DNA of 64,000 nt from Clostridium pasteurianum BC1 (GCF_000389635.1 NC_021182.1:372001-436000), one strand, 5' to 3'. Shown: positions 29,129 through 38,480, numbered from the stretch's first letter. Program-made: numbers and translations. Notes: generated from the sequence alone by a model not told the origin.

Positions 29129-30142
29129 ATGAAAGAATTATTTAAAAAAATATGTGATTCATTAAAAGCGGAAGAACCATTAGTTTGTGCAACTATATTT
29201 GGAAGTCTTGGTTCTTCTCCTCGTACCTCTGGAGCTAAGATGATAATATTTAAGGATAATAGTATCTTTGGTACCATTGGCGGAGGAAGATTAGAATCAC
29301 AGGTTTTAAATAAAGCAATAGAAGTATTTAATAATAAGAAAAATGTTGCTATGCATTTTGATTTGAACGGATTAAAAGAAACAGATATGATATGCGGCGG
29401 AGAAGTAGAAGTTTTATTGGAATATCTATGTAGTGATGACATAGATATCTATAAAACTTCTCTTCAGTCAATAGAGGAAAATAAAAAAGCACAATTTATA
29501 ACTATTTTGGATAAAAAAGATTTGTCTATTAAAAGGTATCTATGCACCTATTCAAATGATGGCGAGCCGAAGGGTATAGATACAGAACTTTACTGTAAGG
29601 TAAAAGAAAATTTGGGGAAAAAGCAGCTTAAAACTGTAGAAATAGATAACAGCATCTATATTATTGAGTCTATTTCAAGTAATGAAATTCTATATATTTT
29701 TGGAGCAGGACACATATCTGAAAAACTGGCAAAGCTAACTAAAATGGTGGATTTTAAAACAGTAGTAATAGATGATAGGGAGAACTTTGCAAATAGAGAT
29801 AGATTTCCTTTTGTAGATGACATTAAGATAATAGATTCTTTTGATAAAGATTTTAACATTAAAATTGATGAAGACACCTATATTGTTGCAATAACAAGAG
29901 GGCACGCCTGTGATTTAAAGGTAATGAAACAGATATTAAAGTCGAAGGCTAAATATATAGGTATGATAGGAAGTAAGAGAAAGAAAGTAGAAATATGCTC
30001 AAAGCTTAAAGAATTTGGATACTATGAAGAAGATTTTTTGAGAATTCATTCCCCTGTAGGTATAGAAATTAATGCTGATACACCAGCGGAGATAGCAATT
30101 AGTATTGCGGCAGAGCTTATTAAAGTGAGGGGAGAAAAATGA
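29129..30142 (+). CDS. XdhC/CoxI-family molybdenum hydroxylase maturation protein
   Basis: A 337-residue protein with the N-terminal XdhC_CoxI domain (CATIFGSLGSSPRTSGAKM, GTIGGGRLESQV) and a C-terminal Rossmann domain (IFGAGHISEKLAKLTKMVDF, VIDDRENFANRDRFPF, ADTPAEIAISIAAELI). XdhC proteins bind molybdenum cofactor and help its sulfuration and insertion into xanthine dehydrogenase-like enzymes. Members in selenium-linked clusters are thought to serve Se-dependent hydroxylases. It overlaps the next molybdopterin-binding gene by four bases. The ribosome site AAGGAGG is strong. Confidence 0.88.
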   Translation: MKELFKKICDSLKAEEPLVCATIFGSLGSSPRTSGAKMIIFKDNSIFGTIGGGRLESQVLNKAIEVFNNKKNVAMHFDLNGLKETDMICGGEVEVLLEYLCSDDIDIYKTSLQSIEENKKAQFITILDKKDLSIKRYLCTYSNDGEPKGIDTELYCKVKENLGKKQLKTVEIDNSIYIIESISSNEILYIFGAGHISEKLAKLTKMVDFKTVVIDDRENFANRDRFPFVDDIKIIDSFDKDFNIKIDEDTYIVAITRGHACDLKVMKQILKSKAKYIGMIGSKRKKVEICSKLKEFGYYEEDFLRIHSPVGIEINADTPAEIAISIAAELIKVRGEK

Positions 30143-31113
30143 AAGCTATAGATGTAAAAGAAGCTATAGGACTTCCTATATGTCATGATATTACACAAAT
30201 TATTCCTGGAGAGTTTAAAGGAGTAGTTTTTAAGAGGGGACATATAATCGAGGAAAAGGATGTCAATGTATTGAAAACTATAGGTAAAGAACATTTTTAC
30301 ATAGATGACATACCAGAAGGGACTATTCATGAGAATGATTGTGCCATAAGAATTGCTAAAGCTATTTGTAATAATGAAGATTATAATATAAGTCATGTAT
30401 CAGAGGGAAAAATAAATATATCTTCAAAAATAGATGGAGTTTTTAAAGTTGATATGAAAAAACTGTACACTCTTAACGAAATAGAACACATTACAATAAC
30501 AACTATTAATAATAATACAGTGGTTTCAAAGAGAGAAAAAATTGTTTCAGAAAGAATAATTCCTTTATATACTAAGAAAGAAAATATAGAGAGGCTAGAA
30601 ACACTGTGTGCTCATAGCAAAATATTTAAAGTAATGCCTTTTATAAAACAGAAGATATGTTTGATAATTACAGGTACTGAAATCTTTAATGGTACTATTA
30701 AGGATAAATTTTATGATACTTTAAGACCTAAATTTGAATATTATGGTTGTAAAATTATAAAAACAGTAAAGGTTCCGGATAATAAGCAGTTGATAAAGGA
30801 AGAAATAAGAAAAGCTATTAATGCAGGATCAGATATGATAGTTTGTACTGGTGGAATGTCTGTAGATGAAGATGATCTGACGCCTGTAGCCATAAAGGAA
30901 GAAGTAGAAAAACTAGTTGTGCACGGGGTACCGGTGCAGCCTGGAAATATGTTTTTGCTTGCCTATGAAAAAAATATACCTGTTATGGGTATTCCTACAG
31001 CAGCGATTTTTAATGAAAAAACTGTATTTGATATTGTTCTTCCACTTTTAGTATGCAGAGAAAAATTAAACAGAGAATTTTTTTTAAATTTAGCTGTAGG
31101 TGGGTTGATGTAA
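30139..31113 (+). CDS. Molybdopterin-binding protein (MoaB/Mog-like domain)
   Basis: A 324-residue protein. The second half is a MoCF_biosynth domain: ICLIITGTEIFNGTIKDKFY, then VCTGGMSVDEDDLTP, whose GG..SxDxDD motif binds molybdopterin. The N-terminal half (GLPICHDITQIIPGEFKGVV) is shared with molybdopterin-binding proteins found in molybdenum hydroxylase clusters. It is translationally coupled to the XdhC-like gene, so a joint role in cofactor handling is likely. It is not MoeA: the length and N-terminal domain differ. Confidence 0.85.
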   Translation: MKAIDVKEAIGLPICHDITQIIPGEFKGVVFKRGHIIEEKDVNVLKTIGKEHFYIDDIPEGTIHENDCAIRIAKAICNNEDYNISHVSEGKINISSKIDGVFKVDMKKLYTLNEIEHITITTINNNTVVSKREKIVSERIIPLYTKKENIERLETLCAHSKIFKVMPFIKQKICLIITGTEIFNGTIKDKFYDTLRPKFEYYGCKIIKTVKVPDNKQLIKEEIRKAINAGSDMIVCTGGMSVDEDDLTPVAIKEEVEKLVVHGVPVQPGNMFLLAYEKNIPVMGIPTAAIFNEKTVFDIVLPLLVCREKLNREFFLNLAVGGLM

Positions 31114-31433
31114 TTTTATGAAAATAAAAAATGTTGATAATTATTATATTATCATTAAAATAAATAAAAAATATTAATTTGATTATGAATTTTAAGATTT
31201 ATTGACTTTTTAGAAAAAATAAAATATAATTAACCGTATATGATTAAGATATAACTAGGAATTTATGTATGTAAATTTTTAAAATGGGGCGTTTATATCT
31301 TATTTTTTTCTTTTTTAAAATAAAAATTACTTTATTTTTTCACATATAATATTAAAATATTTTATCAGAAAAATCATTTATTAATAAATCTTTAAACGCT
31401 GATTTTTCTTATATTTAAAGGATGTGCTAAAAG
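31114..31433. other. AT-rich intergenic stretch
   Basis: Contains an inverted repeat TTGATAAT...ATTATCA near 31135-31155, resembling the activator palindromes but with different spacing, and AT-rich sequence. No gene, promoter or terminator could be supported. Confidence 0.35.
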
Positions 31434-32981
31434 ATGTATATGAATGTAGAATGCTTCTATGATGATATTGAAGATAAATGGAATTTGCATTCGAATATTC
31501 TTAAGGATTATATACTAGTGAATATAAGTGTAGGACTTACAAGAAACAAAGAAATGAGAAATGATATAGAAAGATTGTACAAGGCTGATAAATTAAAATA
31601 CTATGATGCTTATAGAAATTCTACATGTATTGATCATGTTATAATGTGCCAGGGTTCATTAGAACAGGAAATTCATGCCAGGAGAATGCTGGGAATACTT
31701 TTGGTTGCAGAAAAAGACAAAAGTTTAAGAAATGAAATTATTAAATTATTTCGCAAGCATTATTATTTAATTTATCGTGCTGTAAAAAAGTGCAGTAATA
31801 AAGAACTGATAACAAAATATTTGGGTATGGATATAGTTGACATATCCACGGAAAAAAGACTTGATGGTGCAGTATACTTATATTTTGTTATGTACTGTTA
31901 TACAAAAAAAATAGATTATAATCACATATCCTTTATTGTTAATGATATAAAAAATTATTCTCTTTATAGTCCTATGACAACAGATATAGATAAAGAGGTG
32001 GAAGATAATTATAGAGAAGTACAGAGTATTAAGTCTCTGGTAAAAGAAACATATGGTGAGTTTTTAAACTATAATGATATTTTGCATTCTGAAAATGATG
32101 ATGTGATGGACATAGATGGAATAATAGAAAATATTTTTATGATAAATAAAATTGATATTACTCAGTTTTTTGATAAGTCCCAAGATTTAAATATTGATAA
32201 TATAATTTTGGCCTGCATAAAGGGCAATAATAAAAAATTAAAGCTTAAGGATATAATTCAAGCTGTTATTAATGGTATTTATGTACAATCTTTTATTAAT
32301 GAATATAAAAAATCCAGAGACATTTATTTTAAAAATAGTCAGGAAACCTTATATTTTAAATTAGACTCTTTAGAAAAAAAGGTTAATAGTCTTGAAAGTG
32401 AAAATAAAGAGATGGAAATGGAAATAAAATCTCTTAGAAATGAAAAAGCAGTATTTGATAAAACATTAAATGGTGAAATAAATAAATTAAATAAAAGTCA
32501 TAATTCTGAAATATTTGAAATTAAGAAAGATATCAGAATTCTTGAAGATCAATTGGATAGAGAAAGAAAATACAGATATGAATTAAATAATTTAAGAGAA
32601 TACATGTTTCAGGTGAAAAATGAATATATTCCTATTAAGTCTGATAAAAACTTGGATCATTATATTCAGAATAAAAATATTTTAATAATAGGTGGAAGTA
32701 AATATTGGAGAATGAGATTTAAAGAAAAATACAATGAAATACGTACATTAAATGGATTTAATGAAAATTTTGATACAAGTATTTTAAAAAATGTGGATTA
32801 TGTATTTTTCTATACAGGGCTTATGAGCCACTCTACATATAATAAAGCTATGAAAGTGATAAGAATAAATCAAATTAAGTTTGGATATATTGGAAAAACA
32901 AACATAGACCTTGTGGAAGAGGAAATTATTGAAGAATTAAAAAAATGTGACATAGGGGGGAAGGCAAATTTATCAGATTAA
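31434..32981 (+). CDS. Uncharacterised coiled-coil protein with DUF2325-like C-terminus (515 aa)
   Basis: The first 300 residues are helical and match no family I know. Residues about 300-390 form a heptad-rich coiled coil (SLEKKVNSLESENKEMEMEI). The last 90 residues (KNILIIGGSKYWRMRFKEKY, then VDYVFFYTGLMSHSTYNKAM) follow the DUF2325 pattern: a Rossmann-like start and a D..V......SH..Y.K motif. DUF2325 proteins are of unknown function. It lies between molybdenum cofactor genes and an AnfO-like gene. Its stop codon abuts a deleted element B copy. No membrane segment or signal. Confidence 0.6.
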   Translation: MYMNVECFYDDIEDKWNLHSNILKDYILVNISVGLTRNKEMRNDIERLYKADKLKYYDAYRNSTCIDHVIMCQGSLEQEIHARRMLGILLVAEKDKSLRNEIIKLFRKHYYLIYRAVKKCSNKELITKYLGMDIVDISTEKRLDGAVYLYFVMYCYTKKIDYNHISFIVNDIKNYSLYSPMTTDIDKEVEDNYREVQSIKSLVKETYGEFLNYNDILHSENDDVMDIDGIIENIFMINKIDITQFFDKSQDLNIDNIILACIKGNNKKLKLKDIIQAVINGIYVQSFINEYKKSRDIYFKNSQETLYFKLDSLEKKVNSLESENKEMEMEIKSLRNEKAVFDKTLNGEINKLNKSHNSEIFEIKKDIRILEDQLDRERKYRYELNNLREYMFQVKNEYIPIKSDKNLDHYIQNKNILIIGGSKYWRMRFKEKYNEIRTLNGFNENFDTSILKNVDYVFFYTGLMSHSTYNKAMKVIRINQIKFGYIGKTNIDLVEEEIIEELKKCDIGGKANLSD

Positions 32982-33046
32982 GGCGTCTAAGAATAAATAA
33001 TAAGTCAAAGCTAGCATACTGGTTATTTATTTCTTTGAAGATGACT
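32982..33046 (+). repeat. Element B copy 4, internally deleted
   Basis: AGGCGTCTAAGAATAAATAATAAGTCAAAG is joined directly to CTAGCATACTGGTTATTTATTTCTTTGAAGATGACT, that is the two ends of element B without the roughly 90-base hairpin-containing middle. It lies between the coiled-coil gene and the AnfO-like gene. Confidence 0.7.
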
Positions 33047-33075
33047 AAAACAATTGCTGATAAATTGAAATATTT

Positions 33076-33681
33076 ATGGAGATAGCTGTATTTGTAAATG
33101 ATAATGGTAAAACAATATCTTTTAATGAAAGTGGCATAATAAATGTATATTCAAAAGAAGAAGAATGGCAGATTACAAAAAAAATTCCATTTGATATTAC
33201 TAATATAATTGATAAAGATATAATATGTGAAAAAATGAGAGATATGGCTGAATCCTTGGATAAATGCAAGGTCATAATAGCATCAGAAGTTAAAGGTGTT
33301 TTTTATACAGTTTTGGATTGTATGGAATTTGATATCTGGACTATAGATGGAATGCCAGAGGAATTTTTAGAATATGTGTTTAGAAGAGAGCAGGAAGAGA
33401 AAATTGAAAAAATTAGTAGGGAAGAGGCACCGGTACCTATAGAAAAAGGACAACCTAAACATTATTATATTGATTTAAGAACAGTTATGGAGGGTAATGA
33501 GAAGGTTAGTTCTAAACAGGTACTTTTACCATTCTTTCAAAATGTTAAATTTGAGGAACTGGAGATTTATTGTACCCATGTTCCAAGATGGTTTGAAGAT
33601 AAATTTAAAAATTTGAATTTGGGATTTTTTGCTGAGTCTATAAGTTCAAAATTGGTGAAAATAAAAGTCTATCATAAATAA
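33076..33681 (+). CDS. AnfO-family protein (Fe-only nitrogenase accessory), orphan
   Basis: A 201-residue protein matching the AnfO pattern: MEIAVFVNDNGKTISFNESG at the N-terminus, DKCKVIIASEVKGVFYTVLD and FDIWTIDGMPEEFLEYVF in the middle, and YIDLRTVMEGN..SSKQVLLPFFQN near the end. AnfO is normally encoded with the iron-only nitrogenase genes anfHDGK, and its role there is not fully defined. No nitrogenase gene is in this window. The start has no good ribosome site; a truncated B element ends 30 bases upstream, so native control may be lost. The family assignment is from memory of conserved blocks. Confidence 0.7.
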   Translation: MEIAVFVNDNGKTISFNESGIINVYSKEEEWQITKKIPFDITNIIDKDIICEKMRDMAESLDKCKVIIASEVKGVFYTVLDCMEFDIWTIDGMPEEFLEYVFRREQEEKIEKISREEAPVPIEKGQPKHYYIDLRTVMEGNEKVSSKQVLLPFFQNVKFEELEIYCTHVPRWFEDKFKNLNLGFFAESISSKLVKIKVYHK

Positions 33682-33707
33682 GTCTATTTTAAGAAGTCTA
33701 TTTTAAG
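33680..33707 (+). repeat. 14-bp tandem duplication
   Basis: AAGTCTATTTTAAG occurs twice head to tail (33680-33693 and 33694-33707), directly after the anfO-like stop and running into the element D hairpin. Confidence 0.75.
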
Positions 33708-33770
33708 GGGCTGTCTCACAATACATATCTATGTATTGTGAGACAGCTCTTTGATTATTCTACTATTTAT
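33705..33770. repeat. Element D copy 2 (single hairpin, terminator-like)
   Basis: AGGGGCTGTCTCACAATACAT (about 33706-33726) pairs with ATGTATTGTGAGACAGCTCTT (about 33731-33751), a 20-bp stem almost identical to hairpin 2 at 58317. It is followed by GATTATTCTACTATT, the reverse complement of the linker seen in the other D copies. Likely terminates the AnfO-like transcript. Confidence 0.75.
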
Positions 33771-33786
33771 TATCAGATGTCTAAAT

Positions 33787-33866
33787 TATCAATGAATCTT
33801 ACTTGGTGGGAGTTTGTACTCCCACCAAGTTTAGATGAATTATCCAAAGATGTGTCGCTGTTATCG
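33787..33866 (+). repeat. Element A copy 3, 5' part only
   Basis: ATCAATGAATCTTAC, an 18-bp hairpin CTTGGTGGGAG-TTTGTA-CTCCCACCAAG, then TTTAGATGAATTATCCAAAGATGTGTCGCTGTTATCG. The 3' strand of the inner stem and the GTCATCGG end are missing. Confidence 0.7.
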
Positions 33867-33890
33867 TATAAAAATTATTTCAATATAGTT

Positions 33891-34796
33891 TTAATAAGTA
33901 AAAGTATTTAAGAAGTTCTTAGCGGCAGGTGAAAGATAGCCGTCTTTCATCCATATGGCAGCTATTTGAGTTGTTAGGGATTTGTCATCAATTTCTTTAT
34001 AAAGTAAATCTGAGGAACCTATCAGTTTAAGAGAAGATTTTGGAACTATGGCTATTCCAAGACCTGCATTTGCCCATAGCAAGGATGTTCTTGCATCTTC
34101 ATTTTTGCAGAAAACCTTTGGCTGAAAGCCAGAATTTTCACAGGCTTCAGATATAATTTTTTCAAATCGTCTATAAAAAATCAAAGGCCTATCCTTTAGG
34201 ACTTCCATTTTAATAATTTTATCATTATTCCAGTTTAAATTTTCAACCATAGCAGCTATCATAGGCTCTTTAGGTAAATAAATGTGATTTATGCCTGCTG
34301 TACTAAAAGGTGTTCTGACGATTGCAATTTCAATTATACCTCTATTTAATATTTCCATTAGTTTATAGGTATTCCCCTCATATATTTCAAAATTTACGGA
34401 AGGATATTTATTATGAAATTCATTTAATCTATTAGTCAGTAATGAAGAACCGGAAGAGGAAACTGTTCCTATAGATAAAGTCCCCTGAAGGCCTTCGTTG
34501 AAATCTTTAAGTTCAGCTATGGCGATTTTCGTTAAATTCAATATTTGTTTGGCACGATTATAAAGCATAAGTCCTGCAGCAGTTAATTTAATATTTCGGC
34601 TTCCTCTTTCCACAAGCTTTACACCTAATTCATTTTCAAGATTTTTTAATTGATAACTTAAAGGCGGCTGTGCCATATGAAGTTTTTTTGCAGCATTAGT
34701 TATCTGACCTTCCTCTACTATTGTGTAAAAATATTTTAATTGTTTGATATCTATAATAATCACTTCCCATATAGAAATTGTATATGACAGATACAT
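33891..34796 (-). CDS. LysR-family transcriptional regulator
   Basis: About 290-301 residues. The winged-helix N-terminus reads IKQLKYFYTIVEEGQITNAA and KKLHMAQPPLSYQLKNLENE. A periplasmic-binding-like effector domain follows (LSIGTVSSSGSSLL, LWANAGLGIAIVPKS). The true start is unclear: homologues begin at the IDIKQLKYF region, where only GTG 34763 or a rare ATT is available; the ATG at 34796 adds about ten residues. It is divergent from the ABC exporter pair and probably controls it. Confidence 0.88.
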   Translation of the reverse strand: MYLSYTISIWEVIIIDIKQLKYFYTIVEEGQITNAAKKLHMAQPPLSYQLKNLENELGVKLVERGSRNIKLTAAGLMLYNRAKQILNLTKIAIAELKDFNEGLQGTLSIGTVSSSGSSLLTNRLNEFHNKYPSVNFEIYEGNTYKLMEILNRGIIEIAIVRTPFSTAGINHIYLPKEPMIAAMVENLNWNNDKIIKMEVLKDRPLIFYRRFEKIISEACENSGFQPKVFCKNEDARTSLLWANAGLGIAIVPKSSLKLIGSSDLLYKEIDDKSLTTQIAAIWMKDGYLSPAAKNFLNTFTY

Positions 34797-34861
34797 ATTA
34801 TGTATTTTTTATATATGTTTATGTTTGATATAATGATAAAAGAAATATAAAAAATATTCAA

Positions 34862-34903
34862 GCCATCTGAAAATAATAAGTGAAAGATGTGATGTATATT
34901 TTA
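34862..34903 (+). repeat. Element B left-end fragment
   Basis: GCCATCTGAAAATAATAAGTGAAAGATGTGATGTATATTTTA resembles the left arm of element B copy 3 (47413). It lies immediately before the ribosome site of the ABC exporter gene. Confidence 0.5.
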
Positions 34904-34922
34904 CATCTAAGGGGGTTACACT

Positions 34923-36668
34923 TTGTTTAAACTATTGAGATTTGCTAAACCATATAAAAAACAAATTATTTTAGGACCAATATTTAAATTGTTAGAAGCC
35001 ATACTTGAAATATTAATGCCTACAATAATGGTTCTAATTGTAGATAAAGGTATAAAAATTAGAAGTATACCTTATATACTTGAAATAGGTGGACTAATGA
35101 TTGTCATAGCTACATTAGGGGTTACGTCTGCTTTTACTTGTCAATATTTTGCCTCTATAGCATCTCAGGGCTTTGGAACAATTTTAAGAGAAAAATTATT
35201 TAATAAGATAGGCACTTTATCCTATAGTGAAATTGACGAATTTGGTACATCTTCTTTAATAAACCGTGTTACAAATGACATAAATCAGCTGCAACTAGCA
35301 CTAGCAATGTTTATGCGGCTTGCCATAAGAGTGCCATTTTTATGTCTTGGTGGAATTATAATGGCAATGCTTTTAGATATAAAGCTCTCATCCATAATGT
35401 ATTTATCCATGCCTATAATTGCCTTTGCCATATACATGGTAATGAGCAGGTCTCTTCCTATCTATAAAACAGTTCAAATAAAATTAGATAAATTGGCATT
35501 AATATTAAGAGAAAATCTATCAGGAATAAGAGTTATAAGAGCATTTTCAAAAATGGATTATGAAAAAATAAGATTTAAAAATGCCAATAAAGATCAGACG
35601 GATACATCCATTAGGGTTGGTAAGATATCAGCTTTGATGAATCCCGCCACAAGTATAATAATGAATTTTTCAGTTCTATTTATATTGTGGTTTGGAGGTA
35701 TTAGGGTAAATAATGGGTTTGTTACAAGAGGAAAGATTATTGCATACATAAATTATACCACTTTGGTACTATCAGCTCTCATCATTGTTGCCAATCTCAT
35801 TGTATTGTTTACAAAAGCAGCTGCAAGTGCTGCCCGGGTAAATGAAATTTTTGATACAAATCCAAGTATAGAATATAAGGATAAGCTGTCAGTAGATAAA
35901 TTATCAAATAAAAATAGAAGTTTAATAAAATTTGAAAATGTATCTTTTGCATATAAAAATTCTAAAAAAAATTCTATAAGCAATATTTCCTTTGATATAG
36001 AAAAAGGTGAGACTGTTGGAATAATAGGGGGTACCGGTTCAGGTAAAACAACCCTTATAAATTTAATTCCGCGACTTTATGATGCTTCTGAAGGGAAAGT
36101 TTTTATTGATGGAATTGATGTCACAGAATATCCTAAAGAAGAAATTGGAAATAAAATAGGCTTGGTGCCTCAAAAAGCAGCTTTATTCTCAGGATCAATT
36201 TTGGAAAATATAAAATGGGGAAAAGAAGATGCTAGTACAGGGGAGATTAAAAAAGTAGCTGAGATTAGTAAGGCAGCGGAATTTATTGAAAAATTTCCAT
36301 TAAGGTACGAAACAAATGTATCACAGGGAGGAGTGAATCTTTCGGGAGGACAAAAACAAAGACTCACTATAGCAAGAGCCCTTGTGCGTAAACCAGAAAT
36401 ATTGATTATGGATGACAGTCTAAGTGCTTTGGATTATGCCACTGATGCAGCACTTAGAAGTGATCTTAGGAAAAATACAGAGGGAATGACTGTTATTATG
36501 GTAAGTCAAAGAATAAGTACAATAAAGGCAGCAGATAAGATAATAGTTTTAGATAATGGATTGGTTTCTGGAGTTGGAAATCATGAGGATTTAATGAAAA
36601 ATTGCAGTGTATATAGGGAAATTTATAATTCTCAGCTTTCAAAGGGGAGTGATACAGATGAACAGTAA
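34923..36668 (+). CDS. ABC exporter half-transporter, subunit 1 (degenerate catalytic site)
   Basis: A 581-residue type IV exporter half: six membrane helices in the first 300 residues, then an ATPase with Walker A GGTGSGKTT, signature LSGGQKQR and Walker B ILIMDDSLSALD. The catalytic Glu after Walker B is replaced by Asp (MDDS), as in the non-catalytic partner of heterodimeric exporters such as BmrCD. TTG start at 34923 follows GGGGG. It overlaps subunit 2 by 11 bases. Likely exports drugs or lipids; substrate unknown. Confidence 0.9.
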   Translation: MFKLLRFAKPYKKQIILGPIFKLLEAILEILMPTIMVLIVDKGIKIRSIPYILEIGGLMIVIATLGVTSAFTCQYFASIASQGFGTILREKLFNKIGTLSYSEIDEFGTSSLINRVTNDINQLQLALAMFMRLAIRVPFLCLGGIIMAMLLDIKLSSIMYLSMPIIAFAIYMVMSRSLPIYKTVQIKLDKLALILRENLSGIRVIRAFSKMDYEKIRFKNANKDQTDTSIRVGKISALMNPATSIIMNFSVLFILWFGGIRVNNGFVTRGKIIAYINYTTLVLSALIIVANLIVLFTKAAASAARVNEIFDTNPSIEYKDKLSVDKLSNKNRSLIKFENVSFAYKNSKKNSISNISFDIEKGETVGIIGGTGSGKTTLINLIPRLYDASEGKVFIDGIDVTEYPKEEIGNKIGLVPQKAALFSGSILENIKWGKEDASTGEIKKVAEISKAAEFIEKFPLRYETNVSQGGVNLSGGQKQRLTIARALVRKPEILIMDDSLSALDYATDAALRSDLRKNTEGMTVIMVSQRISTIKAADKIIVLDNGLVSGVGNHEDLMKNCSVYREIYNSQLSKGSDTDEQ

Positions 36669-38403
36669 TTTAGTAAGATTATTTAAATACATTGCAAAGT
36701 ATAAAGTATATATGTTTATGGCCCTTATATGTGCACTTATCAGTAATGTTTTAATAGCTTTTATTCCTTTTATTGTAGGAAAGGGAATAAATAATATTAT
36801 AGGAAAAGGAAGTGTAGATTTTAGTAATCTTTTAAAAGTTATAATTATTTTAGGTATAGTATATATAATCAGTGCCTTATTTACATGGATATTTACGATT
36901 ATAGCTAATATTGTGGCTTTTAATACTGTTAGGGATATAAGAAACCAGGCCTTTAGTAAAATTGGTACGCTGCCACTTAAATATTTTGATGGAAATGCAC
37001 ACGGAGATATAATGAGCAGACTTACCAATGATATAGATTCTATTTCAGATGGTCTATTTCAAGGAATAACTCAATTTTATCCTGGAATTATAACTATAAC
37101 AAGCTCAATTATATTGATGCTGGCATTAAGTGTAAAAATAACTATAATAATTATAGTTATGACACCTTTGTGTTTTTTAGTAGCTTCATTTATTACTGGG
37201 AGAACAAATAAAATGTTTAAAGAACAGCAAAAAACTGTTGGAGAATTAAATGGCTATATTGAAGAGATTATTGGAAATCAAAAGGTAGTTAAGGCCTTCG
37301 GTTATGAAAAGAGATCAGAGAAAAAATTTAATGAGATTAATAAAAGGCTTTATAAATGCGGTCAACAAGCACAGTTTTATTCATCCTTAACAAATCCAGG
37401 AACCAGATATGTAAATAATATTACATATGCTTTAGTTGGAATAGTGGGGGGCTTGCTATCGGTTTTAAGCGGTCTTAGTGTAGGTACAATTTCAAGCTTT
37501 TTAACTTATTCCACACAATTTTCACAGCCAATAAACAATGTGACCAGTGTGGCAACACAGCTTCAGGCGGCTCTTGCCTCCTGTGAAAGAGTATTCTCTG
37601 TAATAGATGAAATGCCTGAAGTATCCGATGCAGAAAATACTAAGGAAATTACAAAGTGTAATGGAAATATAAGCTTTGACAATGTATCATTTTCATATAC
37701 TAGTGAAGTTCCATTGATTAATGATTTTAGTGCAGGAATAAAAGAAGGAAGTACTATTGCCATAGTTGGGCCTACAGGTGCAGGGAAAACTACTATGGTA
37801 AATTTACTTATGAGATTTTATGATATAAATAAGGGTAAAATATTTATTGATGGAACTGATATATATGAAATTAAAAGAGATAATCTTAGAAGTTTATTCG
37901 GAATGGTGCTTCAAGATACCTGGCTATTTGAAGGTACCATAAGGGACAATATTGCCTATGGAAAGGAAAATGCAACTCAAAGCGAAATTGAAGCTGCAGC
38001 AAAAGCTGCCTATATTGATAGCTTCATTGAAAAACTTCCAGAAGGTTATGATACTATTATTACAGAATCTGGGTCAAATCTTTCAGAAGGACAAAAGCAG
38101 CTGTTAACTATAGCCAGAGTAATGATTATAGATCCTCCAATGCTTATACTTGATGAGGCAACCAGCAGTGTTGATACCAGAACAGAATTAAAAATACAAA
38201 GCGCCTTTCTTTCCATGATGAAAGGACGAACAAGTTTTGTCATAGCTCATAGGCTTTCTACTATTCGTGATGCAGATGTAATTTTAGTAATGAATAATGG
38301 AGAAATTATTGAAAGGGGAAATCATGAAGAATTATTAGAAAGAGGAGGCTTTTATGCTAAACTCTATGAAAGTCAGTTTAAAAATGCTGAGGAGGCAATT
38401 TAA
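36658..38403 (+). CDS. ABC exporter half-transporter, subunit 2
   Basis: A 581-residue partner with six helices and an ATPase carrying Walker A GPTGAGKTTMV, signature LSEGQKQLL (SEGQ rather than SGGQ) and an intact Walker B with catalytic Glu, LILDEATSSVD. The ATG at 36658 follows GGGGAGTG inside the end of subunit 1. Together with subunit 1 this makes a heterodimer with one full and one weakened ATP site. A partial element A copy lies 78 bases downstream. Confidence 0.9.
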   Translation: MNSNLVRLFKYIAKYKVYMFMALICALISNVLIAFIPFIVGKGINNIIGKGSVDFSNLLKVIIILGIVYIISALFTWIFTIIANIVAFNTVRDIRNQAFSKIGTLPLKYFDGNAHGDIMSRLTNDIDSISDGLFQGITQFYPGIITITSSIILMLALSVKITIIIIVMTPLCFLVASFITGRTNKMFKEQQKTVGELNGYIEEIIGNQKVVKAFGYEKRSEKKFNEINKRLYKCGQQAQFYSSLTNPGTRYVNNITYALVGIVGGLLSVLSGLSVGTISSFLTYSTQFSQPINNVTSVATQLQAALASCERVFSVIDEMPEVSDAENTKEITKCNGNISFDNVSFSYTSEVPLINDFSAGIKEGSTIAIVGPTGAGKTTMVNLLMRFYDINKGKIFIDGTDIYEIKRDNLRSLFGMVLQDTWLFEGTIRDNIAYGKENATQSEIEAAAKAAYIDSFIEKLPEGYDTIITESGSNLSEGQKQLLTIARVMIIDPPMLILDEATSSVDTRTELKIQSAFLSMMKGRTSFVIAHRLSTIRDADVILVMNNGEIIERGNHEELLERGGFYAKLYESQFKNAEEAI

Positions 38404-38480
38404 AAATTTTTGATTTGATGTTTTCTTATCATATTTTAAGTATAAATAGATGAAATGATATTTTTATCATTGGTTTTGTT

